The notes below the pieces were generated by a model, which had not been told where the DNA came from, ran no database searches, and was given only the letters and a program-made list of their open reading frames with translations. From contig JAEWCM010000100.1 in assembly GCA_023390635.1 (NCBI GenBank), forward strand, positions 1-19,725: a DNA stretch of 19,725 nt, given 5' to 3'. A program made the translations under genes and the position numbers. Source of the stretch: Bacillota bacterium (GTDB taxonomy: Bacteria; Bacillota; Desulfitobacteriia; Desulfitobacteriales; Desulfitobacteriaceae). Positions 12,654 through 19,725 of the stretch are shown piece by piece; position 1 is the first letter of the stretch, and each line of letters starts with the position of its first letter.

Positions 12654-13781
12654 TTACTCCTGGTTTTCATAACCATAATCTCTGAAGAAACGATTCCTGT
12701 ATTCAGGCAGACAATCTTCCGCGATGGCCTGCCGTATTTCTTTCATCACCGTCTGCAGGAAATGAAGATTGTGAATGCTCATTAGACGAAGCCCCAGAAT
12801 CTCATCTGCTTTGAGAAGATGACGAACATAAGCGCGGGAGTAATTTTTGCATGTATAGCAATCACACGTAGAATCAATCGGTGAAAAATCCTTTGCCACC
12901 TCCGCATTTCGGACCACCAGCTTGCCAAACCTTGTCATCGCCGTACCATTTCGGGCTATTCGAGTAGGCAAGACGCAGTCAAACATGTCAATTCCCCGCA
13001 TCGCTCCTTCAATGAGAGCGTCCGGTGACCCTACACCCATAAGATAGCGGGGCTTATCTTCAGGTAAAAGGGGTACGGTATGCTCCAGCATTTCATACAT
13101 TAAATCCTTCGGCTCACCCACGCTCAACCCGCCGATGGCGTAGCCTGGCAAATCCAGCGCTGTGGTCTGAGAGGCACTTTCCTTGCGCAAATCCGCAAAG
13201 GTACCACCCTGCACAATCCCGAACAAGGATTGCCGCTCACTCTCTCCAATAGTCTCCTTGCAGCGTTTCAGCCAACGAATCGTCCGTTCCAGAGAGTTTT
13301 TAGCATATTCATGGGTGCAGGGATAAGGCGCACACTCGTCAAAAGCCATGACAATATCTGAACCTAACGCCATCTGTACCTGAGTGGCAATTTCCGGGCT
13401 AAGAAACTTTTTGGAACCATCCAAATGCGAACGAAATTCCACACCCTCTTCACTGATTTTGCGCAGATCACCTAAGCTGAAAACCTGGAATCCGCCTGAA
13501 TCGGTGAGAATCGCTCCATCCCAATTCATGAACTTATGCAGCCCTCCTGCTTCCTTGATCAAATCCTGACCGGGACGCAGAAAAAGATGATAAGTGTTGC
13601 TCAGAATAATTTTAGCTCCTAAAGCCTTCAGTTCTTCCGGTGTCATGGTTTTTACCGTGGCCTGCGTGCCGACAGGCATAAAAACGGGTGTCTCAATCAC
13701 TCCATGGGGAGTGTGCAGCTTACCTAAACGGGCGTTGGTTTTTGTGTCTTTCTTAAGTATTTCCAAATGAACTGCGGGCAA
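12654..13781 (-). CDS. tgt: tRNA-guanine transglycosylase (queuine synthesis)
   Basis: This 375-aa enzyme swaps guanine 34 of GUN-anticodon tRNAs for preQ1. Catalytic aspartates are visible: Asp94 in TDSGGFQVF and the nucleophile in DMFDCVLPTR (Asp ~268). The zinc site is complete: Cys306, Cys308 and Cys311 in CDCYTC, plus His337 in SIHNLH. Length is normal. The start is TTG 13779-13781, preceded by GAGGAGGGAATGTT; the ATG within that sequence is out of frame. It begins 12 bases after queA, and both enzymes act in consecutive steps of queuosine formation, so they form one transcript. yajC follows but with its own promoter. Confidence 0.97.
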   Translation of the reverse strand: MPAVHLEILKKDTKTNARLGKLHTPHGVIETPVFMPVGTQATVKTMTPEELKALGAKIILSNTYHLFLRPGQDLIKEAGGLHKFMNWDGAILTDSGGFQVFSLGDLRKISEEGVEFRSHLDGSKKFLSPEIATQVQMALGSDIVMAFDECAPYPCTHEYAKNSLERTIRWLKRCKETIGESERQSLFGIVQGGTFADLRKESASQTTALDLPGYAIGGLSVGEPKDLMYEMLEHTVPLLPEDKPRYLMGVGSPDALIEGAMRGIDMFDCVLPTRIARNGTAMTRFGKLVVRNAEVAKDFSPIDSTCDCYTCKNYSRAYVRHLLKADEILGLRLMSIHNLHFLQTVMKEIRQAIAEDCLPEYRNRFFRDYGYENQE

Positions 13782-13793
13782 AACATTCCCTCC

Positions 13794-14813
13794 TCAAATT
13801 ATTAGCATGGCATCGCCAAAGCTGTAAAAGCGATAGCGTTCCTGTACTGCCAATCGATAAGCTCGCAAAATAAAGTCCTGTCCGGCAAAGGCACTGACCA
13901 GCATAAGCAAAGTGGAGCGGGGAAAATGGAAATTCGTGATGAGGGCATCGGCAATTTTAAACTTATAGCCGGGATAGATAAAAATATCCGTCCAGCCTTC
14001 TCCAGGCTGAACTCTGCCTTCTCTCCCCACAGTTTCTAAGGTACGAATGACCGTTGTACCCACGGCAATCACTCTTCTACCCTCATCTTTGGCCCGGTTG
14101 ATCTGCCTGGCTGCTTCTTCCGTTACCCGATAATACTCAGAATGCATTTTGTGCTCGTCAATCTCTTCTACCTGAACCGGCCTGAATGTGCCCAGTCCCA
14201 CATGAAGAAGAATATCCACAATTTCTACTCCTTGACTTTTCAGCTTATCCAGCAGCTCAGGGGTAAAATGCAATCCAGCCGTAGGGGCAGCGGCAGAGCC
14301 TTTTTCCTGAGCATAGACTGTTTGATAGCGGCCCTGATCCTCAAGTTGTTCCGTGATATAGGGAGGAAGAGGCATTGTTCCCAGTCGATCCAGGACCTCT
14401 TCAAAAACCCCTTCATAATGAAACTTTACCCTTCGGTTACCATCGGGCATGATCTCTAATAGCTCCCCCATCAAAAGCCCATTGCCGAAGGAAACCTTTT
14501 GACCCACCTTTAAACGTTTCCCCGGCTTCACCAACACTTCCCAGTTATCCTGTTCTAGCCGCTTAAGCAGTAAGAATTCGATTTTGGCCTGAGTTTCCTT
14601 TTCACCAATCAGGCGAGCCGGAATAACCCGGGTCGTATTCAATACCAATACATCACCGGCATGTAAATATTGGGGCAAATCATGAAAAACATGATGCCCG
14701 ACTCCTTCATTCTCCCGATTCAGAACCATCAGACGGGACGAATCTCTGGGTTCGAGCGGATGCTGGGCAATCAACTCTTCCGGTAAATCATAATCAAAAT
14801 CAGCTACTTTCAA
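13794..14813 (-). CDS. queA: S-adenosylmethionine:tRNA ribosyltransferase-isomerase
   Basis: QueA transfers and isomerises ribose from SAM to preQ1-tRNA, giving epoxyqueuosine after the Tgt step. The 339-aa protein shows the family N-terminus KVADFDYDLPEELIAQHP, then LVLNTTRVIPARL, the C-terminal AAPTAGLHFTPELL and HVGLGTFRPV motifs, and YPGYKFKIADALITNFH. The frame is open to a GTG at 14828. The TTG at 14811-14813 fits the common start MKVxDFDxxLPEELIAQ and has TGAGG upstream, so it is preferred; five extra residues are the alternative. It follows the SpoIID-like gene by 58 bases and precedes tgt by 12. Confidence 0.95.
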   Translation of the reverse strand: MKVADFDYDLPEELIAQHPLEPRDSSRLMVLNRENEGVGHHVFHDLPQYLHAGDVLVLNTTRVIPARLIGEKETQAKIEFLLLKRLEQDNWEVLVKPGKRLKVGQKVSFGNGLLMGELLEIMPDGNRRVKFHYEGVFEEVLDRLGTMPLPPYITEQLEDQGRYQTVYAQEKGSAAAPTAGLHFTPELLDKLKSQGVEIVDILLHVGLGTFRPVQVEEIDEHKMHSEYYRVTEEAARQINRAKDEGRRVIAVGTTVIRTLETVGREGRVQPGEGWTDIFIYPGYKFKIADALITNFHFPRSTLLMLVSAFAGQDFILRAYRLAVQERYRFYSFGDAMLII

Positions 14814-14871
14814 TCCCACATTCCTCACAATATCTGTATTTTGGGGCTATGTTATTTTACATTTGAGCCCA

Positions 14872-16278
14872 TTAATTACTTATCTTTCTCACTTTTGTAT
14901 GACTGTAGTAGAAATCTAAAATTTGCCGATAAGTATATCCTTGTTGAGCCATATTATAGGCTCCCCATTGAGACATTCCCACCCCATGTCCCCAGCCCCG
15001 TCCGGAAAACTTATAAAGGCCATAGGGCTGGGCCACTTGTTGAGTGTCCTGACCGGTGCTGACAATCTTACCGAGCAATGGTCCTGCCTGCTTTTGGGGC
15101 ACTGCATGGAGCAAATGTTCAAATTGCAGCTTCGCAAATCCTTGCGGATCAGATTCTGGAGAATTTAATTTCGCCGAATCCTGAGTATTTTTTCCTGTTC
15201 CTTCGCCTGTTGATTTAAATTCCACATTAAAAAGGCTGCCCAAAAACGCAGAACTCGTAATCTGCTCGCCAAAAGGATAGAACTTCTGCACAAACTTTCT
15301 GCCGCTCAATATCAATTCCTGGCCATACCGATCCGTCATTCTTACTTTTTTTACCCTACCGGAAGGATATCTTTCAAGTTCAATTTTGTTAATAACATCA
15401 AGTCCAAACCTTTGTCCCAGGGCAATGGCTGAAATCTGGAAGCTCCATTGATCGGCAGCCCCGCCGATCCCTTCGGAAAAGGGATCAGGATGGGCTGTAT
15501 AATGGGTATCTTCCTTTCCCCATACATTCTCCGCCGTCTCGGAGAAACCACCGTTATGAGCGGAATAGAGAGCGTCTACCGGCTGATTGCTCACCTCATC
15601 GACCAGGACTTCTCCCTTCGTCGCTTCCACTGCAGCTGTAGCATCCCCTTCTGATTTCTTACCCCCATATGCCTGATCGTGATCAGGCGAATCGGTAATG
15701 ACAGCCCCTCCCTGAGTATGGCTTACTGCATAGGTACGGGCGGCAATGCTTTGTGCCTTGAGAGCCTCCAGACCTTGAGCAGCCCATCCGTTTTCCATTT
15801 CCATCGGAACTACCCCTTTGAGGTAATCTTCCAAATCAATGTTGTTAGTCAGCCGCCAATGATCACCAATCCAGGCAACTTTTAATCCGCCCCGATATTC
15901 AGCTTTCTTCCCGTCAGGTGTACAAAGCAGAAAACTGCCCTTTTCCTGCATTTTTAACTCTACTTCAGTGCCGCGAAAGATTTGGTAACCCTTCCCACCA
16001 GCCTGCCAAACCGGGGTCCATCCTCCCCAGCCAAATTGAAGCAGTTCTCCCGGTGCAAGGGCAATATCTTTATTTCCTGGCGAGCTCAGCTGGTAACTTC
16101 CACTTTGGACACGGATTTCCGCCCAGCCGGCCTGTCCAAAGTTCCATACTAATTCCACGGAAATTTCTTTGGCCTCTGTCCGATTGGGGAAAAAAATTCC
16201 GCTAATTAAAATAATGAAAATTAAGCTTAGCCTCGCCCATGGCAGGTTATGCTTTTTCTTTTGCATAGGAAATTCCAT
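14872..16278 (-). CDS. SpoIID/LytB-domain protein (stage II sporulation protein D family)
   Basis: This 468-aa protein has a signal anchor (LSLIFIILISGIFFP, residues ~17-31), a beta-rich N-terminal part and a C-terminal SpoIID domain. The expected lytic transglycosylase glutamate is in LKGVVPMEMENGW (Glu ~160), followed by LKAQSIAARTYAV, SAHNGGFSETAENVWG (~239-254) and the terminal GRGWGHGVGMSQWGAY. SpoIID cuts denuded glycan strands during forespore engulfment; this paralogue, sited with ruv and que genes, may have a related wall-remodelling role rather than being the SpoIID of the SpoIIDMP complex. I chose ATG 16276-16278 because AGAGGTGG precedes it. An upstream in-frame start adding 25 residues has no ribosome-binding site. 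The gap from ruvB is 92 bases. Confidence 0.88.
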   Translation of the reverse strand: MEFPMQKKKHNLPWARLSLIFIILISGIFFPNRTEAKEISVELVWNFGQAGWAEIRVQSGSYQLSSPGNKDIALAPGELLQFGWGGWTPVWQAGGKGYQIFRGTEVELKMQEKGSFLLCTPDGKKAEYRGGLKVAWIGDHWRLTNNIDLEDYLKGVVPMEMENGWAAQGLEALKAQSIAARTYAVSHTQGGAVITDSPDHDQAYGGKKSEGDATAAVEATKGEVLVDEVSNQPVDALYSAHNGGFSETAENVWGKEDTHYTAHPDPFSEGIGGAADQWSFQISAIALGQRFGLDVINKIELERYPSGRVKKVRMTDRYGQELILSGRKFVQKFYPFGEQITSSAFLGSLFNVEFKSTGEGTGKNTQDSAKLNSPESDPQGFAKLQFEHLLHAVPQKQAGPLLGKIVSTGQDTQQVAQPYGLYKFSGRGWGHGVGMSQWGAYNMAQQGYTYRQILDFYYSHTKVRKISN

Positions 16279-16370
16279 TCTATCCACCTCTAGAGGAAAG
16301 GGTTCCCAGAATTCCCCATCCCTATCCCTGAGAGTTGGATAGATTATCCACACATATTCTGTAAAATGAT

Positions 16371-17420
16371 TTACTCTTCACCGATATGGTTGAAAAGTCC
16401 CGGCAGTTCCTGAAGATTTTCCCGATTTTCCGGAACTGGCAGCCCCATGTGCCGATAAGCTCGGGCCGTTACCATCCTGCCCCTGGGTGTGCGCTGCAGA
16501 AAGCCCAGCTGAAGCAAATATGGCTCGACAATATCTTCAATCGTTGTTCCTTCCTCTCCGATGGTCGACGCCAGAGTATCCAGTCCCACCGGACCACCGC
16601 CAAAGGTACGGATAATCGTATTCAGGGTTTTCTGGTCGATCAAATCTAACCCCGCCTGATCCACTTCCAAACAATTCAGGGCTTCTTCCGCCAACTTTTT
16701 ACTGACCACTCCATTGCCCCATACCTGAGCATAATCTCTTACTCTTTTGAGTAAGCGGTTAGAAATTCTTGGAGTTCCCCGTGAGCGGCGGGCGATTTCC
16801 AAAGCTCCCTCTTCTTCAATTTCCACATGCAATATATGAGCTGTCCGATGAACAATAGTCAGCAAGTCTTCCACTTCATAGAATTCCAGCCGGGATATTA
16901 CACCGAAGCGATCCCTCAGCGGAGTGGTCAGCTGTCCGGCCCGGGTCGTTGCTCCAACCAAAGTAAAGGGAGGCAGGGATAGTCGGATAGAGCGGGCACT
17001 GGGGCCTTTGCCGATTATGATATCCAGACAGCCGTCTTCCATAGCGGAATAGAGCACTTCCTCCGCAGTCCTGCTCAGACGATGAATCTCATCGATGAAC
17101 AGCACATCACAGGGCTCCAAGCCGGTGAGAATGGCAGCCAGATCTCCTGGCTTTTCAATCGCCGGCCCGGAAGTGGTACGAATATTAACGCCCATTTCTG
17201 AAGCAATAATATTGGCCAGTGTTGTCTTTCCCAGACCCGGCGGACCATAAAGCAAAGTGTGATCCAGTGGCTCCCCCCGCGTTTGTGCCGCCTGGATAAA
17301 AACACGCAGATTTTCTTTCACCTTGGTCTGGCCGATATAATCTTCCAAGCGGTGAGGACGGAGCACCTCTCCTTCCTGATCACCTACTTGGAATTGAGGG
17401 GTTATAATGCGTTCTTCCAT
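16371..17420 (-). CDS. ruvB: Holliday junction branch migration helicase RuvB
   Basis: RuvB is the AAA+ ATPase motor that drives branch migration of Holliday junctions with RuvA. The 349-aa protein has Walker A GPPGLGKTTLA (residues 59-69), Walker B LFIDEIHRLS (Asp110, Glu111), sensor 1 LVGATTRAG, the arginine-finger region TTPLRDRFG, and the C-terminal winged helix with FGGGPVGLDTLAST. All are intact. ATG 17418-17420 follows GAAGGAGC. It lies 43 bases after ruvA in the order ruvC-ruvA-ruvB. Confidence 0.98.
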   Translation of the reverse strand: MEERIITPQFQVGDQEGEVLRPHRLEDYIGQTKVKENLRVFIQAAQTRGEPLDHTLLYGPPGLGKTTLANIIASEMGVNIRTTSGPAIEKPGDLAAILTGLEPCDVLFIDEIHRLSRTAEEVLYSAMEDGCLDIIIGKGPSARSIRLSLPPFTLVGATTRAGQLTTPLRDRFGVISRLEFYEVEDLLTIVHRTAHILHVEIEEEGALEIARRSRGTPRISNRLLKRVRDYAQVWGNGVVSKKLAEEALNCLEVDQAGLDLIDQKTLNTIIRTFGGGPVGLDTLASTIGEEGTTIEDIVEPYLLQLGFLQRTPRGRMVTARAYRHMGLPVPENRENLQELPGLFNHIGEE

Positions 17421-17463
17421 ATCTCTGCTCCTTCAATCTATAAATCAATTTATATTCCTCGAT

Positions 17464-18069
17464 TTATAGCCGTTCCGCCAAGTATTGCAAAGCTGTTCTT
17501 ATTTGCTCCTCCAAGGTCAATGCATCTCTATCTTCAATCCTCTGTAGAGCTCTTTTTCCTTCTTCCTGACTGTAACCTAAAGCCATCAAAGCTTCTAAAG
17601 CATCCCATGAATTTGATCCTGAGCCTCCACTGAGGGGCGACTCTGCCTTATTTAAACCTTTAAGTGCCCGGTCCTTATACTTTTCCTTTAATTCTAATAC
17701 AAGTCTCTGGGCGGTCTTCTTCCCGATTCCCGGTACCCTCGTCAGTAAATTCACATCTTCCGTAGCGATTGCCTGTTCAATCTGCTCTGAATCAAAAGTA
17801 GACAATATCGCCATTCCAGCTTTAGGGCCAATACCAGAAACACTGATTAAAGTCAGAAATAAGTTCTTTTCCGATCCAGACGAAAAACCGTAAAGGGCTA
17901 GATCATCTTCACGGATAACCACTTGCGTATATATGACAGTTTCCTGACCTATATAAAGTTTACTCAGCAAGCTATTAGGCACCGTCATTTCATAACCTAC
18001 ACCTTGTACATCCATTACCAAGCCATTCGGCAGCAATTCCCATACTTTGCCCCGGAGCATACCAATCAT
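17464..18069 (-). CDS. ruvA: Holliday junction DNA-binding protein RuvA
   Basis: The 201-aa RuvA binds the four-way junction as a tetramer and recruits RuvB. The N-terminal OB fold begins MIGMLRGKVWE. Two helix-hairpin-helix motifs follow: LISVSGIGPKAGMAIL (~74-89) and LTRVPGIGKKTAQRLVLELK (~109-128). The C-terminal domain III that contacts RuvB ends ALEALMALGYSQEEG, with the usual acidic tail. Its ATG overlaps the ruvC stop by four bases (ATGA), and GGAGGAA inside ruvC is the ribosome-binding site, so translation is coupled. Confidence 0.98.
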   Translation of the reverse strand: MIGMLRGKVWELLPNGLVMDVQGVGYEMTVPNSLLSKLYIGQETVIYTQVVIREDDLALYGFSSGSEKNLFLTLISVSGIGPKAGMAILSTFDSEQIEQAIATEDVNLLTRVPGIGKKTAQRLVLELKEKYKDRALKGLNKAESPLSGGSGSNSWDALEALMALGYSQEEGKRALQRIEDRDALTLEEQIRTALQYLAERL

Positions 18070-18563
18070 TTTAATTCCTCCACTCTCCGCTGCAATCCGT
18101 TGCTATGTGCGTGACAAATTGCCACTGCTAAAGCATCGGCTGCATCATCCGGTTTGGGAATCTCCGTCAATCCCAATAAAGCCCTCACCATCTGCTGAAC
18201 CTGCTGTTTCTCTGCCTTCCCGTATCCCACTACTGCTTGCTTGACCTGAAGAGGAGTATACTCTCCTACAGGAATCCCCCGCTGAGCCGCCGCCAGAAGA
18301 GCAATTCCCCGGGCATGCCCTACGGATAGAGCAGTAGTGGTATTGCGATTAAAAAAAAGTTCTTCTACAGCAATTTCATCAGGATGGTTTTGATTCAAAT
18401 ACTCTTCAATTCCCTGATAAAGTTGAAGTAAGCGGTCCGGCAAGGGAGTATGAGCAGGTGTGCGCCAGCAACCATAATTTAATGCCTTCAGTTGATTACC
18501 TTTTTTTTCAATCAGTCCATATCCCATAATTGCCGTTCCCGGATCAATCCCAAGTATGAGCAT
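18066..18563 (-). CDS. ruvC: Crossover junction endodeoxyribonuclease RuvC
   Basis: This 165-aa nuclease resolves Holliday junctions by paired nicks. The catalytic acidic residues are present: Asp7 in LGIDPGT, Glu67 in AVEELFFNRN, and Asp140 with Asp143 in KPDDAADALA. The ATG follows GGAAGGGAACG. It is the first gene of the ruvC-ruvA-ruvB-spoIID-queA-tgt transcription unit, and a sigma-H-like promoter lies just upstream at 18589-18615. It is separated from yebC by a terminator. Confidence 0.97.
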   Translation of the reverse strand: MLILGIDPGTAIMGYGLIEKKGNQLKALNYGCWRTPAHTPLPDRLLQLYQGIEEYLNQNHPDEIAVEELFFNRNTTTALSVGHARGIALLAAAQRGIPVGEYTPLQVKQAVVGYGKAEKQQVQQMVRALLGLTEIPKPDDAADALAVAICHAHSNGLQRRVEELK

Positions 18564-18588
18564 CGTTCCCTTCCTTTCTCTGTTATAA

Positions 18589-18615
18589 CTTCGACATCAA
18601 ATTCTAACTTCCTCT
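18589..18615 (-). promoter_or_regulatory. Candidate sigma-H promoter of the ruvC operon
   Basis: On the minus strand AGAGGAAGT (18607-18615), an 11-base spacer and GTCGAAG (18589-18595) fit the Spo0H consensus with two mismatches (one in the -35, and the last T of GAAT changed to G). No convincing sigma-A hexamers were found between the yebC terminator and ruvC, though a weaker one cannot be excluded. Confidence 0.45.
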
Positions 18616-18648
18616 ACTCAATAAAGAAGGTTTGATGAACAAAGAAAG

Positions 18649-18674
18649 GGCATGCACCTCATAAGGAACATGCC
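18649..18674 (-). terminator. Terminator of yebC
   Basis: GGCATG (18649-18654) pairs with CATGCC (18669-18674), with inner CCT/AGG pairs, and is followed on the minus strand by CTTTCTTTG. It isolates yebC from the ruv operon. Confidence 0.65.
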
Positions 18675-18732
18675 ACTTGCTCTACATCTTATTCTGGATG
18701 CCATATTACTTATCTGAACCTGCTGACTAAAA

Positions 18733-19485
18733 CTAGAGTTCAACACCTTCCAAGGATTCAGCCAGCTCGAAATTAGAATATAAGCCCTGGACATCATCGT
18801 GATCTTCCAAAGTATCCATCAAGCGGATCAGCTTCTCTGCCTGGTCCTTATCAGCAATCTCTACCATATTTTGGGGGACTAAGTTGACTGCCGATTCAGT
18901 GACAGAAATCCCCTGGTCAATCAACGCTTGGCGAACGCTTTCTAAGTCGTCCGGTACAGTGTAGATTTGAAAAGCATCCTCATCAGCTTCCAAATCTTCC
19001 GCTCCGCAGTCCAAACTGATCAGCATCAGATCATCTTCCGTCAAATCGCCGGTCTGAGGAACGGTTATCTGTCCCTTTTCTTCAAACATCCAGCTTACAC
19101 AGCCAGTCTCTCCCATGTTGCCGCCATTCTTAGAGAAGATGTGACGCATTTCTCCTGCAGTCCGGTTTCGGTTATCAGTAAGAATATTAACCATAATAGC
19201 CACTCCGCCCGGACCATAACCTTCATAGCGGAGTTCTTCATAGCTTGTCCCCTCACCGCCGCCGGCGCCTTTTTGAATGGCCCTCTGGATATTGTCGTTA
19301 GGCATATTAGCTGCTTTCGCATTATCAACGGCTATCTTCAGGCGAAAATTATTGGCAGGATCAGGGCCGCCTGCCCGCGCTGCTACAATTAATTCACGAC
19401 CAAGTTTGGTAAATATTTTGCCTTTCTGAGCATCAACTTTGGCCTTTTTGTGTTTAATATTAGCCCATTTAGAATGTCCTGACAC
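18733..19485 (-). CDS. yebC: YebC/TACO1-family protein
   Basis: This 250-aa protein has the family N-terminus SGHSKWANIKHKKAK, then FTKLGRELIVAARAGGPDP, NIQRAIQKGAGG and the central YEGYGPGGVAIMV. The C-terminal part is acidic. YebC proteins were long annotated as transcription regulators. Recent work on the family links them to ribosome function at proline stretches, so the role here is probably translational (established for relatives, inferred here). The GTG at 19483-19485 is chosen because GGGGGAG precedes it and the family starts with M(S)GHSKW; an ATG at 19503 would add six residues. It has its own promoter (19516-19545) and terminator, so it is monocistronic. Confidence 0.95.
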   Translation of the reverse strand: MSGHSKWANIKHKKAKVDAQKGKIFTKLGRELIVAARAGGPDPANNFRLKIAVDNAKAANMPNDNIQRAIQKGAGGGEGTSYEELRYEGYGPGGVAIMVNILTDNRNRTAGEMRHIFSKNGGNMGETGCVSWMFEEKGQITVPQTGDLTEDDLMLISLDCGAEDLEADEDAFQIYTVPDDLESVRQALIDQGISVTESAVNLVPQNMVEIADKDQAEKLIRLMDTLEDHDDVQGLYSNFELAESLEGVEL

Positions 19486-19515
19486 AAATACTCCCCCTAT
19501 CATAGTCCATCAAAT

Positions 19516-19545
19516 ATTTTAACACAGGAAATTCTTTGCTGTAAA
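19516..19545 (-). promoter_or_regulatory. Probable sigma-A promoter of yebC
   Basis: On the minus strand TTTACA (19540-19545), an 18-base spacer and TAAAAT (19516-19521) each differ from consensus by one base. It lies 30 bases before the yebC start codon. Confidence 0.6.
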
Positions 19546-19589
19546 GTTAAGAAGGAAAAATGAGCATATGACTATAAGAAAAGAAAAAG

Positions 19590-19617
19590 AAGCCCGGTAA
19601 TAAACCGTGGCTTCTCA
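19590..19617 (-). terminator. Terminator of the gene entering from the right edge
   Basis: GAAGCC..GGT and ACC..GGCTTC form an interrupted 9-bp stem. On the minus strand it is followed by TTTTTCTTTTC. It lies downstream of the partial gene that ends at 19641. Confidence 0.7.
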
Positions 19618-19640
19618 ACTAAGGCGGCATCTGTTTTAAT

Positions 19641-19725
19641 TTATTTGTTTTTTCTTCTTTTCCATAAGAGAGGAATTCCTCCGACTAGCATGGCGATACC
19701 GGTAATGGTTGTTCCTCCCCATGTC
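19641..19725 (-). CDS. C-terminal end of an unidentified membrane protein (partial)
   Basis: Only the last 27 codons are inside the window. They encode a hydrophobic helix (TITGIAMLVGGIPLLW) followed by the basic tail KRRKNK and TAA at 19641-19643. A single helix with a positively charged C-terminus is consistent with a last membrane helix facing the cytoplasm. It could also be the end of a sortase-type wall anchor, but the upstream part that would show an LPxTG-like motif is missing. Family unknown. The start is beyond the right edge and a terminator follows. Confidence 0.6.
   Translation of the reverse strand, partial: TWGGTTITGIAMLVGGIPLLWKRRKNK

Noticed and set aside
14830..14870. Terminator between the SpoIID-like gene and queA
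   Set aside because: A possible GGGCT/AGCCC pairing exists, but the loop is long and no U-tract follows, so read-through is more likely.
1..19725. CRISPR array, tRNA or rRNA genes
   Set aside because: No regularly spaced repeats, cloverleaf-like sequences or rRNA motifs were recognised on reading either strand.

Overview
The window looks like a chromosomal segment of an endospore-forming, low-to-mid GC Firmicute. The separate secD and secF genes, the ruvC-ruvA-ruvB-spoIID-queA-tgt-yajC order and the small sporulation-type proteins fit a Desulfitobacterium/Peptococcaceae-like clostridium. That placement is inference from synteny and protein style; no database search was possible.

Layout. (1) 1-~130: part of what looks like a group II intron on the minus strand, running off the left edge and abutting a 13-bp hairpin. 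(2) 197-471: two very short YjcZ-like membrane peptides (38 and 36 aa, minus strand) behind a sporulation-type promoter. (3) 605-1489: a membrane-anchored NodB polysaccharide deacetylase, divergent from a two-gene ABC exporter (permease, then ATPase; 1765-4066). (4) 4137-6329: the acetolactate synthase operon ilvB-ilvN (minus), with a candidate CodY box over its promoter and no T-box leader, divergent from a two-CBS-domain protein (6557-6979). (5) 6980-8415: an accessory island. It carries two direct ~221-bp copies of a complete mini transcription unit (shared promoter block, TTG-started 25/35-aa basic or His-rich peptide, terminator), then a His-rich YmaF-like gene facing them and some unexplained hairpins. 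This is the most unusual part of the window. (6) 8416-18563: a large minus-strand housekeeping block. In transcription order it runs ruvC, ruvA, ruvB, spoIID-like, queA, tgt, yajC, then ecsC-like and HD-domain genes, then secD and secF. (7) 18733-19485: yebC as its own unit, and at the right edge the C-terminal end of an unidentified membrane protein.

How the genes fit together. RuvABC processes Holliday junctions. QueA and Tgt make queuosine in tRNA. YajC, SecD and SecF assist Sec export. SpoIID-family proteins remodel peptidoglycan during engulfment. Sequences resembling sigma-H promoters lie before ruvC and before yajC, and a consensus sigma-A promoter lies before secD, so the block appears to have at least three promoters and internal terminators. 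Several genes start with TTG or GTG (ilvB, the permease, yebC, tgt, queA, the HD and EcsC genes); starts were chosen by Shine-Dalgarno position and family N-termini.

No tRNA, rRNA, CRISPR array or intact transposase was seen.
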